A DNA stretch of 64,000 nt from assembly GCA_963787045.1 (NCBI GenBank), contig CAWBBR010000021.1, positions 82,326 to 146,325 on the forward strand, in the 5' to 3' direction. Below are positions 17,248 to 27,050 of the stretch, piece after piece (the first letter of the stretch is position 1; each line of letters opens with the position of its first letter). A program made the position numbers and the translations under genes. Origin of the DNA: DATJGR01 sp963787045 (GTDB lineage Bacteria > Pseudomonadota > Gammaproteobacteria > Pseudomonadales > Azotimanducaceae). The notes beneath the pieces are model-generated. The model had not been told where the DNA came from and did no database searches. It worked only from the letters and a program-made list of their open reading frames with translations.

Positions 17248-18448
17248 CTATCCGAGCAGTTCGAGCCAGTGTCGCACGGGCACCGCGGTGCCGTCGCGCA
17301 GATGCAACTGGCAACCGACGTTCGCGGTCGCGATCACGTCGGGTTGCTCGGCGGTGAGTGCCGCGAGCTTTTGTGCGCGCAGTTCATCGGCAAACTGGTG
17401 CTGCAACACCGAGTACGTTCCGGCAGAACCGCAGCACAGATGCGCGTTCGCCACCGGCACCAGCCGATAGCCGGCGCGTTCCAGTAAACCTTCGACGACG
17501 CCTTTCACGCGCTGGCCGTGCTGCAGCGTACACGGCGCATGCCATGCCACGGTCGCGGCTGAATCGCTCTTCTGCAGCGGCGCTTCGATTCGCGCCAGAT
17601 ATTCCGACGCATCGAACGTGCGCTGCGAGATCGACCGCGCCCGGTCGGCATACAGCGGATCGTCCGCCAGCAGACGGCCGTAGTCCTTCACCGTCACGCC
17701 GCATCCGCTAGCGGTCGAAATGATCGCTTCGGCGTCGGCCGCGGCTTCGTACAACGCGTCGACGTTGGCGCGCATCGTTGCATGCGCGCGTTCTTCCTGG
17801 CCGAGGTGCAGTTCGAGAGAACCGCAACAGCCCTCGCCCGCGGCGCGTATCACTTTCACGTCCGCGGCATCGAGCACCCGCGCAAGCGCCTCGTTCACTT
17901 CGGGCGTGGTCGAGCGCTGCACGCAACCCTCGAGCACCACCACGCGACGCGGATGATTCTTGACGGCGACCGGGCGACGCGAGCCGGATCCGCGGTATCG
18001 CGCGCGCCAGATACTCCGGCATCGCCCAACGAACGAGGCGGCCGAGCCGCGCGAACAACGCGAGCCTTCCCGGCACCGGCAACACCCGCACCATCGCGCC
18101 GCGCACGAAACGCTCGGCGAACGGTCGCGGCGCACGCGCCTCGAGGAAGTTGCGGCCGATCTCGGCGAGTTCGCCGTACGCCACGCCCGACGGGCAGGTC
18201 GTTTCACAGGCGCGGCACGTGAGGCAGCGATCGAGATGCTCGCGCGCGATCGGTGTGGGCGCCTGCGCTTCGAGCATGTCTTTGATCAGGTAGATGCGGC
18301 CGCGCGGGCCGTCGAGTTCGTCGCCGGTCAGCAGGTACGTGGGGCAGGTCGCGTTGCAGAAACCGCAATGCACACACGCGCGCAGAATTTCGTCGGCGCG
18401 GCGACCGGACGACGTCGCGAGAATGGCGGCTGGTAGCTGCGTCTGCAT
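17248..18448 (-). CDS. glcF: Glycolate oxidase iron-sulfur subunit GlcF (one frameshift)
   Basis: GlcF carries electrons from the flavin subunits of glycolate oxidase to the respiratory chain. Two 4Fe-4S motifs are visible: CVHCGFCNATCPT and CLTCRACETTCPSG. The C-terminal half has the paired CCG-type motifs GCCGSLELH and LCCGSAGTYS. The frame changes near base 17980, in the linker between the ferredoxin part and the CCG domains. Its ATG overlaps the TAA of glcE. The complex oxidises glycolate, and sometimes D-lactate, to the keto acid at the inner membrane. Confidence 0.9.
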
Positions 18449-19533
18449 TAGGGATTCGCCTCCGCGACCGCTTCCTGGCCGATTTCCTGGAACAACCGGC
18501 CGCGGTTGAGGATCGCTTTCGGGTCGAATGCATCCTTCAACCGGCGATAGTACTTCAGCGCCCCTTTATCGAATGGTTGGGGCGCTCGCGGATCGCGGAA
18601 CTCCATCGCGTGCCCGCCGAGGCGGCGCACGGCGAGATCGACCTGCTCCCGAGTCGCGTCGGTGCGCAGCCAGCGCTGGCTACCCGCCCACTCGGTGAGC
18701 CAGTTGCCGGGAATCTCGGGATACGCCGCGGCCGGCGGCATCGCCACGCGATAGCAGCGCCCATGGCCGAAGAATCGATGCGTCTGATCGCGCAACGACT
18801 CCCAGAACTCCGCGCTATGCGGCATATCGTCGCCGCCGATCTGCGCCGCCGCGGCCCGCACGCCTCTTTCGCTACCGGAAAGCCGCACGTGCAACACGCC
18901 GTCGACGTGGCACGTCGCCGAGAGCGGCAGCGGCGTGCGCGCCCAGGCTGTGACGTTGGCCAGCGCGGTGTCTCGATCGATGGCGAATACGCGCGTCGCT
19001 TCGTGATGCGGGCGTGGCAGAACCTTCACGCTGATGTCGAGCAGTACGCCCAACGTGCCGAACGCGCCGGTCTGCAATCGCGACACGTCGTATCCGGCGA
19101 CGTTCTTCATCACCTGGCCGCCGAACGTGAGCCGCTCGCGCGCGGCCGTTGATCACCGTCACGCCGAGCACGGCAGTCGCGCGTCGCGCCATACCACGGT
19201 CGTCCGGGGCCGGACAATCCGGTGGCGATCGCACCACCGAGACTGCCGTCGCCGCCGAACGTCGGCGGATCGAACGCAAACATCTGCTGCTGCGATGCGA
19301 GTATCCGGCGCAGTTCCACCAGCGGCGTTCCGGCACGCGCGGTGAGCACCAGCTCGTCGTGACCGATAGTCGATGACGCCGCTGTGATCGCCCACGGCGA
19401 GCATGCTTCCGACGGCCGGCCGCGCCAGAAACGTCTTGCTGCCGCGCCCGCAGATCGCCAGTGGGCGGTCGCTCGCCGCAGCGGCTGCGACGGCCGCGAT
19501 CAGTCGCTCGGAATCGTCGCGATCGCGCGGCAT
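18448..19533 (-). CDS. glcE: Glycolate oxidase FAD-binding subunit GlcE (frameshifted)
   Basis: GlcE is the second, smaller flavoprotein subunit of glycolate oxidase. The segments read, in order: PLAICGRGSKTF (FAD-binding loop), TARAGTPLVELR, PPTFGGDGSLGGAIATG, KNVAGYDVSRL and a C-terminal FDPKAILNRGRLF typical of this oxidase superfamily. These pieces lie in three frames, with changes near bases 19365, 19185 and 19140, all within about 230 bases. The ATG at 19533 follows the glcD stop directly. Together with glcD and glcF it forms a minus-strand operon. Confidence 0.88.
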
Positions 19534-21002
19534 TCAGAAACGCTCGATTTCGGGAAACGCGATCTTCCCCTTGTGGACGTGCATGCCGCCGACCTCGGCG
19601 CAGCGCGCCAACGTCGGCACCGCTTTGCCGGGATTCATCAGTCCGGCCGGATCGAACGCGGCTTTGAGGCGGTGGAACTGTTCGAGCTCCGGCGCGGCGA
19701 ATTGACCGCACATCGCATCGAGCTTCTCGACGCCGACGCCGTGTTCGCCCGTGACGGTGCCGCCGACGGCGACGCACAGCGCGAGTATTTCACCGCCCAT
19801 CTTCTCGGCGCGTTCGAGTTCTCCTTCGGCGTTGGCGTCGTACAGGATCAGCGGATGCAGATTGCCGTCGCCGGCATGGAACACGTTCGCCACCGCCAGC
19901 CCGAACTGCTCCGACAGCTTTTCAATGGCGCGCAATACTTCCGCGAGGCGCGCGCGCGGGATCGTGCCGTCCATGCAGTAGTAATCCGGCGCCAGTCGTC
20001 CCACCGCCGGGAACGCGGCTTTGCGGCCGAGCCACATCCGTTCGCGGTCGGCGTCGTCGCGCGACGCGCGCACTTCGGTCGCCTGCTGCGCGCGCATCAA
20101 CCGCAGCACCTGCGCGCTCTGTTCTTCCACTTCGTCGTGCGTGCCGTCGAGTTCGCACAGCAGGATGGCCGCGGCATCGGTGGGATAGCCCGCGCCGACG
20201 AACGCCTCGGCGGCGGCGATCGCGCGCGCGTCCATCATTTCGAGTCCGGCCGGGATGATGCCGTTCGCGATGATCCGGCCGACCGTGCCGGCCGCCGCTT
20301 CGAGACTCGCGAACGCCGCGAGCATCAACCGCTTCGTCGCGGGAATCGGCAGCAACCGCACGGTGACTTCGGTGACGACGCCGAGCATTCCTTCGGAGCC
20401 GGTGAACAGCGCCAGCAGGTCGTAGCCGGGGCTGTCGAGCGTCGCGCCGCCGATCGTCAGTTCGTCGCCTTCGAGCGTCATCAGCTTGAGCCCGAGCACG
20501 TTGTGCACGGTGAGCCCGTACTTGAGGCAATGCACGCCGCCGGAATTCTCGGCGACGTTGCCGCCGATGCTGCACGCGATCTGCGACGACGGATCGGGCG
20601 CGTAGTAGAGGCCGTACCGGGCCGCCGCTTCCGAGATCGCGAGATTGCGCACGCCGGGCTCCACGCGTGCGATGCGGTTGTCGGGGTCGATCTCGATGAT
20701 GCGCGACAGCTTCGACAGCCCGAGCAGCACGCCGTCGGAGGACGGCCGCGCGCCACCGGACAGTCCCGTGCCCGCGCCGCGCGGCACCAGCGGCAGCCGA
20801 TTTTCGCGGCATACGCGCAGCACGGAGCGCACCTGCTCTACGTCTCCGGCAGCACGACCAGCCACGGCACTTGCTTCACCGCGGTCAGGCCGTCGGTTTC
20901 GAACGGTTTCTTCGCGCGCGGGTCGGTGATGATGCAGTGCGCGGGCAGAATCGCCAGCAACTGCTTCACCACTGAGGATTCGTTGGCGGCAACTGCGTTC
21001 AA
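19534..21002 (-). CDS. glcD: Glycolate oxidase subunit GlcD, FAD-linked (one frameshift)
   Basis: GlcD is the main flavin subunit that oxidises glycolate to glyoxylate. The PCMH-type FAD domain shows PRGAGTGLSGGA and SIGGNVAENSGGVHCLKYG. The C-terminal cap domain has VFHAGDGNLHPLI and TGEHGVGVEKL. The first 50 residues lie in another frame (VKQLLAIL, then DPRAKKPFETDGLT) and join near base 20848, where ETVEQVR is interrupted by a false stop. The start given is a TTG at 21002. It is first of glcDEF, and no glcC-type regulator or glcB is adjacent. Confidence 0.92.
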
Positions 21003-21066
21003 AGTGCGGCGACTCTAGCACTCGACCGCGGAAGCGCGCCAACCATGCGAAGAGCCGTGCGTCGAG

Positions 21067-22251
21067 CTATGCGGCGATCGAATCGATCCTCGCGCAGATC
21101 GCATCGAGATCGAAGCCGTAAATCCGCGCCGCGTTGCCGGCAAAAATCGCGCGCGCTTGCGCCGGCGTGGTTGCCGCAACGATGTCGTTGCGATAGCGCT
21201 GGCTCGACGGATACGTGCCTTCGTCGTGCGGGTAGTCGTTGCCCCACATGATGCAGTCGGTGCCCGTCAGCCCGAGGTTGTTCAACGCGATCGGATCGTC
21301 GGTGATGGTGACGGCGCCTTGCCGGCGAAAGTAGTCGCTGGCGCGCATCGACAGCACGTTCAACCCAAGACGGCGCCGGTGTTGCATGGCGTCCATCGCG
21401 TGCAGCGTCCACGCGAGCCAGCCCGCCTCCGCTTCGGTGATGACGAACTTGAGTCGCGGATGCCGCTCCAGCACGCCGCCGCCGGTGAGGTGCACGATCG
21501 GACCCATACCGGCGGCCATGCCGATCACCGTCGTCGACAAGCGCTCCATCCGCTCTTCGGTGACGCGCGCCGATTCGCGGCGCATTGCGAACTCCTCGAC
21601 GCTCATCCCGTCGACCGACGCGAAGTCGGTGCCGAAGAACACGTTGCCGGTGAATACGTGGAAGTTCAGCACCACGCCCGACTCTTCGATCAGCGACCAG
21701 AGCGGCGCGTAGTCGGGCCGGTCGTACGGCCGCCACGGATACGAACACGGCAGCATCAGCGTGCGGAATCCTTTCGCGATACAGCGCTCCGCTTCCTTGA
21801 CCGCGAGCGCCACGTCGTCCACCGGCACGAACGCGGCGGCGACGAAACGCTGCGGCTCGGGTGCGAACACCTCGTGTACCCAGTCGTTGTATGCCTGCGC
21901 GACCGCAAGGTTCAGGTCGACCTCCGGCCGACTGCCGATGCACAGGAGCGTGTTCGGAAACACCACTTCCGCGTGCACGCCGTCGAGCAACTGCTTCTGC
22001 GTGCGCACCGCCAGATCGCAGCCGCCGGTCGGATCGTTGCGGAACTCCTTGGCCCGCAACTCGTCGTCCATTTCGACCGCGGGCGGCGGCACGACGATCT
22101 CGTTGCCCATCAACGTCAACGTGATGAAGCCGTCGTCGCGACGCTTCACCCGCGTCATCGCTACACTACGAAACTGTTCCGGAACCCTCGCCCACATTTC
22201 GGGCGATTCGCTGACGTGGCCGTCGGCGGAGATGATCGGTTCGTGAATCAT
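21067..22251 (-). CDS. Amidohydrolase-2 (ACMSD-like) TIM-barrel metalloenzyme
   Basis: This 394-residue protein belongs to the amidohydrolase-2/ACMSD-like superfamily. The N-terminal metal motif is ISADGHVSE (D-x-H). It also shows NFHVFTGN, VITEAEAGW and the C-terminal metal Asp in MWGNDYPHDEG. Members are hydrolases or decarboxylases, and this subgroup often sits in clusters for catabolism of cyclic and aromatic compounds. The ATG gives the expected length. It stands alone on the minus strand between glcD and the vapBC remnant. The substrate is unknown. Confidence 0.85.
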   Translation of the reverse strand: MIHEPIISADGHVSESPEMWARVPEQFRSVAMTRVKRRDDGFITLTLMGNEIVVPPPAVEMDDELRAKEFRNDPTGGCDLAVRTQKQLLDGVHAEVVFPNTLLCIGSRPEVDLNLAVAQAYNDWVHEVFAPEPQRFVAAAFVPVDDVALAVKEAERCIAKGFRTLMLPCSYPWRPYDRPDYAPLWSLIEESGVVLNFHVFTGNVFFGTDFASVDGMSVEEFAMRRESARVTEERMERLSTTVIGMAAGMGPIVHLTGGGVLERHPRLKFVITEAEAGWLAWTLHAMDAMQHRRRLGLNVLSMRASDYFRRQGAVTITDDPIALNNLGLTGTDCIMWGNDYPHDEGTYPSSQRYRNDIVAATTPAQARAIFAGNAARIYGFDLDAICARIDSIAA

Positions 22252-22321
22252 GCGTGTGGTCTCACGTTACCCCGACTGTCGAATCTACTACCGCCTCGCG
22301 CGATTCCCAACCCAATGCGCT

Positions 22322-22529
22322 TCAGGCGATGCCGAGGGAGAGCGCGACCGCATGCAGGCGCTTGTCGTGCGTCCACAGAGAAGCCCCGGCAAGGAGCGCC
22401 GATGCGAGCAAGTGCGCATCGACATAGCCGATGCCACGCCCGCGCAATGCGCCTTCAATGAACGCCAGTCCAGATGTGAGGGCGCATCGCCAGGTGGTCG
22501 ATCCAGACGGACGTGTCGACCAGAACCAT
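22322..22529 (-). pseudogene. vapC: Degraded VapC (PIN-domain) toxin with internal deletion
   Basis: The remnant begins MVLVDTSVWIDHL, the exact start of a VapC PIN-domain RNase with the first catalytic Asp. After about 15 codons it goes, in another frame, into FIEGALRGRGIGYVDAHLL, then LWTHDKRLHAVALSLGIA, the normal VapC C-terminus with its late Asp residues. About 65 residues of the usual middle are missing, including the central acidic residue. The remaining 208 bases are not a multiple of three. It cannot encode an active toxin. The intact antitoxin gene lies 59 bases upstream. Confidence 0.85.
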
Positions 22530-22588
22530 CAACGCCCCGTGAGGCGGCGCCGCGGGGCGCCTTTGCGCCGGGGCTGCTTCCTCCCAGC

Positions 22589-22726
22589 TTATCCGAATCG
22601 ACGCGCGGACTCGCGTTCGATCAACGCGCGCAGACTTTCGCGGACCAACGCGGTTTTCTCCGCAATTCCGGTCAGCTCCGTTGCCTGTTGCAAGAGGTCG
22701 TCATCGATGTTCAACGTCGTTCGCAT
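22589..22726 (-). CDS. vapB: VapB-type antitoxin
   Basis: This intact 45-residue protein begins MRTTLNIDDDLLQQATELTG and ends RALIERESARRFG, the pattern of the short VapB/DUF2191 antitoxins with a ribbon-helix-helix N-terminus. Such proteins bind their own promoter and neutralise VapC. The gene is complete from ATG to TAA, but its partner toxin is internally deleted. It therefore stands as an orphan antitoxin, and any remaining role would be DNA binding. Confidence 0.85.
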   Translation of the reverse strand: MRTTLNIDDDLLQQATELTGIAEKTALVRESLRALIERESARRFG

Positions 22727-22761
22727 CGGCTTTCTCGCATACACTTAGACATCACTGTATG

Positions 22762-23118
22762 CTATTCCGATGCATCGACAATTGCTACTCGGCGACCTGC
22801 GTCCCGATCGAGATCGCATACCTTCGCGACCACCGCGTAGCTGTTGGAGCGCGGATCCCACAGGCGCGCGCCGCGGCAATCGACCGCGCCGTGTGGCGGC
22901 TCGTACCGTTGCGGCGTCTCGGTGGCCGACGGCGCCGGTTCGCACGCCACTTTCTGAATGCCCTCGCCGCACGCGCTCGGATTGGCCTGCGCCTCATCGA
23001 GCGTAGTGCACAACGTACGCGCGACGCCTTCGATGCACTCACACGCACAGTTCGCCGACACGACGCCTGCCACGCACGCAAATGCGACCCCGATCAGACA
23101 CGACAAGCCCCTCGACAT
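22762..23118 (-). CDS. Secreted cysteine-rich protein of unknown function
   Basis: This 118-residue protein has a clear signal peptide (MSRGLSCLIGVAFACVAGVV, cleavage probably near SANC). A Cys-rich domain follows: C-A-C-E-C-I-E-G-V, then ARTLCTTLDEAQ, then a later CEPAP and DCRGARLWDP. About six to seven cysteines remain in the mature part, which suggests disulfides in the periplasm or outside. I have seen similar short C-x-C-V-x-G proteins only as hypothetical ones. It is divergent from pyrC. Confidence 0.68.
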   Translation of the reverse strand: MSRGLSCLIGVAFACVAGVVSANCACECIEGVARTLCTTLDEAQANPSACGEGIQKVACEPAPSATETPQRYEPPHGAVDCRGARLWDPRSNSYAVVAKVCDLDRDAGRRVAIVDASE

Positions 23119-23275
23119 CGTTCGATATCTCCGACCGCGACGTCGAACAACCTATCGGTTGCGATGGTCGCCGCGCAGGCGTCCGGCTCGGTCGCGAACG
23201 CGCGACATCGGCCCCGCGTGTCGTCCGATCGGTCTCACCGTGCGAGAATGCGGGCACCTCATCTGCAAGTCCGCC

Positions 23276-24615
23276 ATGACCATCACCGTCATCAAGAACG
23301 CGCGCATCGTCAACGAAAGCCGCATCACCGAGGGCGATCTGCAGATCCGCGACGGCCGCATCGACGCCATCGCTTCGCGCATCGCGACGCCATCCGGCGC
23401 GAGCGAGATCGACGCCGCGGGCGCGTATCTGATCCCGGGCATGATCGACGACCAGGTGCATTTCAGAGAGCCGGGCTTCGAACACAAAGGCACGATCGCC
23501 ACGGAATCGAGAGCCGCGATCGCCGGCGGCGTCACCAGCTACATGGAGATGCCGAACTGCAATCCGCAGACGATCACGCACGCGGCCCTGCGCGATAAAC
23601 ACACGCGCGCCGCGCGCGTCTCGCTGGCGAACTACGCGTTCTATCTCGGCGCCACGAACGACAACCTCGAGGTCGTCAAATCCGTCGATGCGTCGCTCGC
23701 GTGCGGCGTGAAGGTTTTCATGGGTGCGTCCACCGGCAACATGCTGGTCGACAATCCGGCCACGCTCGAAGGCATCTTCGCCGGCACACCGTTGCTGATC
23801 GCGACGCACTGCGAAGACACGCCGACGATTCAGGCCAACGAGGCGCGTGCGCGCGCGCGTTACGGCGACGACATCCCGGTGACCGAGCATCCGAACATCC
23901 GCTCGGTGGAGGCGTGTTTCAAATCGTCGTCGATGGCGGTCGACCTCGCGAAGCGGCACGGCACGCGGCTGCACATTCTGCACCTCACCACCGCGCGCGA
24001 GATGGCGCTGTTCGAGCCCGGCTCGAGCCCGCGCAAACGCATCACGGCCGAGGTGTGCGCGCACCATCTGTTCTTCGACGACACGTGGTACGCGACGAAG
24101 GGCAACGACATCAAATGCAATCCCGCGATCAAGAGCGCCGCGGATCGGCAGGCATTGTTCGAGGCACTGAACGACGGCCGCATCGACGTGATCGCAACGG
24201 ATCACGCACCACACACGAAAGAAGAGAAAGCGCGCAAGTACTCCGAGGCGCCGTCGGGGTTACCGCTGGTGCAGCACGTGCTGTTGTCGCTGCTGGAACA
24301 CGTGCACGCCGGTCGGCTGACGATCGAACAGGTGGTGGAGAAAACGTCGCACGCCCCGGCCCGACTGTACCAGGTGGCGGAACGCGGCTATCTGCGCGAG
24401 GGTTATTGGGCCGATCTGACGCTGATCGATCCCAACGATTCCACCGAGGTGGACAACGACGCCGGTCTATTCGCAAGTGCGGCTGGACCCCGTTCGCCGG
24501 ATTCGTGTTCCGGTCGCGCGTGCGCGCCACGTTCGTCAACGGCCGATTGATGTACCGCGACGGCGCGTTCGAATCCAACGAGCCGGCAATGGCGCTGCGC
24601 TTCGAGCGCCATTGA
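23276..24615 (+). CDS. pyrC: Dihydroorotase-type cyclic amidohydrolase (one frameshift)
   Basis: It closes carbamoyl-aspartate to dihydroorotate, the third step of pyrimidine synthesis. Visible motifs are IPGMIDDQVHFREPG, YMEMPNCNPQT, ATHCEDTP, LHILHLTTA and VIATDHAPHTKEEK, the metal and substrate residues of class I-like dihydroorotases. The usual H-x-H of strand 1 is Q-V-H here, a variant seen in one dihydroorotase subgroup. The frame changes near base 24474, after which CGWTPFAGF, then VRATFVNGRLMYRDG gives the normal C-terminus. No other pyr gene is adjacent. Confidence 0.88.
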
Positions 24616-24625
24616 CCGACCCCGT

Positions 24626-26051
24626 TCAGCGCGCGATCGTCACCGCGGGGATCTTCCACGTTCCGTCGATGATCGAAGGCGGTGTCTCGGTCGGCCAGTA
24701 GAGACGGAACATCAGGATGAACTTGTCCTTCGGCGCCGGCAGCCAGTTCGCTTCCTTGTCTTTTCCCGGACTTTCGTTCTGGATGTACAGATCCACCGAA
24801 CCGTCCGCGTTCGTCTTCAGGCTCTCGCGCGCACTGATCGAATAGCGATTGATCGGGTTGGCGACGAAGAAGTAGGCCGCGTCGTACATCGTCAGCGACC
24901 AGAAGCCGTGCACCGGTGGCAGCTGCCCCTTGTCGAAATGCACGACGTACTTGTTGGCGCCGCTATAGGGTTTGCCGTCCGCGTCGGCCACCGAGGTCGG
25001 ATACACGGCATCCTGCGGCCGATTGGCGCCGAGTCCGATCGCGGTGACCAGTGCTCGCTGCAGGTAGTTGGTACCGTACAGACCGGTCTTCGTCGTGAAC
25101 AACCAGCCGTTTTCGAAGGTCGCATCGCCGGCCGGCACGCTGTCCTTCTCCCACGCCATGATCTTGCCGAAGCCGAGCTGCGGAACCGCGGCCAGTGCCT
25201 TGGCAGCGTCCGCCCCGAGCTTCGCCGAATCGAACGGCGCGCCCGGCACGACGCCGAGTTGCGCGAGTTTCGCGACCATTGGCGCGTCCGCGGCCGCCGG
25301 CGGGTTGTCCTTCAGCAGCGTCGCCAGCAGCGAGAAGTACGCGTCGGCGCTCAACGCGTTGACCTGATCGCGCACCGGCGTCTTCATGTCGATGCTCGGA
25401 TCGACCTTGCCCACCGGCGCGGTATAGGGCTTGCCGTACGCGCTGAGCGGCACGATCGAAACCGCGTCCTGCAGCTTGTGCACCGCCGCGTAGTCCTCCG
25501 TCGTGCCGGTGCAGTAGATCCGGCCGAGCAGCCATACGATCGCGGTCGGCGATTTGTATTCCTTCACCCCGCCAGGGAGGGTGCCCTTCCAACCCGGACC
25601 GGTGATCGCATAGGTCTGCGCGCCGGTGCCGGTGGTTCGCTTGCCGGGCACCTGAAAGACGTCGGTCCACCCGTCGAGCATCGGAAACAGGTAGTAGCGA
25701 TCGTGTGCGTCGGGAAGGCTCAAGACGACCGGTTCGTTGCCGACGTCGACGAAGGCGTACGTGTACAGCGTATCGGCGTTCGGCGCGGTGACGTCTTTGA
25801 ACGATGCGTTCGGATACTCGCGCAAGCGTCCCAACTGGCCCATCGGCGCCTTCGTACCTTCCGGTTTCGCGACGTTGGTGATGACGCGGCGCGTGTACTC
25901 CATCGTCACCAGCGGATAGCCGTAGATGTACGCCTCGACGCCGAGGTCGGTTGCGTCCTTTCGCCGTCATCGGCGCCGCCTGGGCGATCGTGCCGAACGT
26001 CACGAGCAACGCGAGTCCAAGTACTCGCAACCCGTTGGAATGCATGCCCAT
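24626..26051 (-). CDS. DUF1254/DUF1214 exported protein (one frameshift)
   Basis: This is a periplasmic protein of the DUF1254-DUF1214 type. An ATG at 26051 opens a signal peptide (MGMHSNGLRVLGLALLV, then FGTIAQAAP). The frame changes near base 25955. After that, YIYGYPLVTMEYTRRV, then APNADTLYTYAFVDV marks DUF1254, and LPPVHGFWSLTMYD, then FILMFRLYWP near the C-terminus marks DUF1214. The family is common in proteobacteria and has no firm function. It is convergent with pyrC and separated from it by only ten bases. Confidence 0.86.
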
Positions 26052-26089
26052 CGGTCTTCTCCTGTTTGTTTGCGGTTCGATGCTTGCCA

Positions 26090-27028
26090 CTATCCCGGAT
26101 ACTGACGCGACAGGTTTCGTACCACGTTGCGAAATTCCTCGCGGATCTCCGCCATGATCTCGGCGACCGGGCGCACCGAGTCGATGCGTCCCGCCACTTG
26201 TCCGGTCAGCGGAATCGCCGCTTCCATGTTGCCGCCGAAGTAGAGTTCGCGCGCAGTACCGAATTCGGTCATCGCGTTCACTTCCGGGCTTTTCTCGAGC
26301 CGCGTCGTGCGCTCGGTGCGCAACGCCCGGAGCGCCGGCGAGTGGAACCGGTTGAGGAACACCGTGTCGGTCTCTTTCGCATTGACGATCGCATTCTTCC
26401 AGTTGTCGTGCACCGGCGATTCTTTCGACGACACCATCCGCGTGCCGAGTTGCACGCCTTCCGCACCGAGCGCAAATGCCGCCACCATGCTGGCGCCGTC
26501 GACGAAGCCGCCGGCCGCAATGATCGGCACCGACACCTTCGATCGCACCAGCGGCAGCAGCACCATCGTCGCCACGTCGCGCGGATTCTTGAAACCGCCG
26601 CCCTCGCCGCCTTCGACGATCAACCCGTCTACGCCGCATTCCACCGCTTTCAGCGCGGCGGTCAGGCTCGGCACCACGTGGAATACCGTCAGACCCGCGC
26701 CTTTCAGTTGCGCGGTATATCGCTCCGGGCTGCCGGCGGAGGTCGTCACGAACTTCACGCCCTGATCGATGATGAACTGCGCGATGCCGGGATCGCGCAC
26801 GAACGCCTGCGCGATGTTCACGCCGAACGGCTTGTCGGTGAGCGTGCGCATCTTCCTGATCTCTTCGCGGATCGCATCGAGTTCGCCCGACGACGTTTCG
26901 ATGATGCCGAGCCCGCCGGCGTTCGACACGGCGGACGCGAGTTGCGATCGGGCGATCCAGCCCATCGGCGCCTGCACCACCGGAATCTCGACGCCCAGCA
27001 TTTCCGTCACGCGGTTCTTGAACAGCAT
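26090..27028 (-). CDS. Nitronate monooxygenase / 2-nitropropane dioxygenase-like FMN protein
   Basis: This 312-residue TIM-barrel FMN enzyme of the NMO/NPD family shows PVVQAPMGWIA, SNAGGLGIIE, VEGGEGGGFKN and IIAAGGFVDGASMVAA with its phosphate-binding GGF, followed by ALGAEGVQLGTR. It would oxidise nitronates or, as in the related enoyl reductases, act on unsaturated acyl substrates. ATG 27028 is chosen because GGGGGA lies just upstream. The ATG at 27043 would add five residues. It sits 22 bases downstream of the GST gene. Confidence 0.85.
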   Translation of the reverse strand: MLFKNRVTEMLGVEIPVVQAPMGWIARSQLASAVSNAGGLGIIETSSGELDAIREEIRKMRTLTDKPFGVNIAQAFVRDPGIAQFIIDQGVKFVTTSAGSPERYTAQLKGAGLTVFHVVPSLTAALKAVECGVDGLIVEGGEGGGFKNPRDVATMVLLPLVRSKVSVPIIAAGGFVDGASMVAAFALGAEGVQLGTRMVSSKESPVHDNWKNAIVNAKETDTVFLNRFHSPALRALRTERTTRLEKSPEVNAMTEFGTARELYFGGNMEAAIPLTGQVAGRIDSVRPVAEIMAEIREEFRNVVRNLSRQYPG

Positions 27029-27050
27029 GCTATCCCCCTTCAATGATTCG

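Noticed and set aside
15155..17470. A 771-codon open frame on the plus strand opposite the MFS, OsmC and glcF genes
   Set aside because: It is Arg/His/Glu-rich without domains and mirrors real genes on the other strand; such antisense frames are common in GC-rich DNA.
14860..21002. Shared TTGAACGCAGT at the starts of the second GNAT gene and of glcD
   Set aside because: An 11-base match at two start sites with no further similarity around it; most likely chance.
19384..21018. A 544-codon plus-strand frame opposite glcD
   Set aside because: glcD motifs are unmistakable on the minus strand; the plus frame has no family features.
24908..27046. A 712-codon plus-strand frame opposite DUF1254 and the FMN protein
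   Set aside because: Composition is that of a shadow frame, and the minus strand holds two recognisable families over the same bases.
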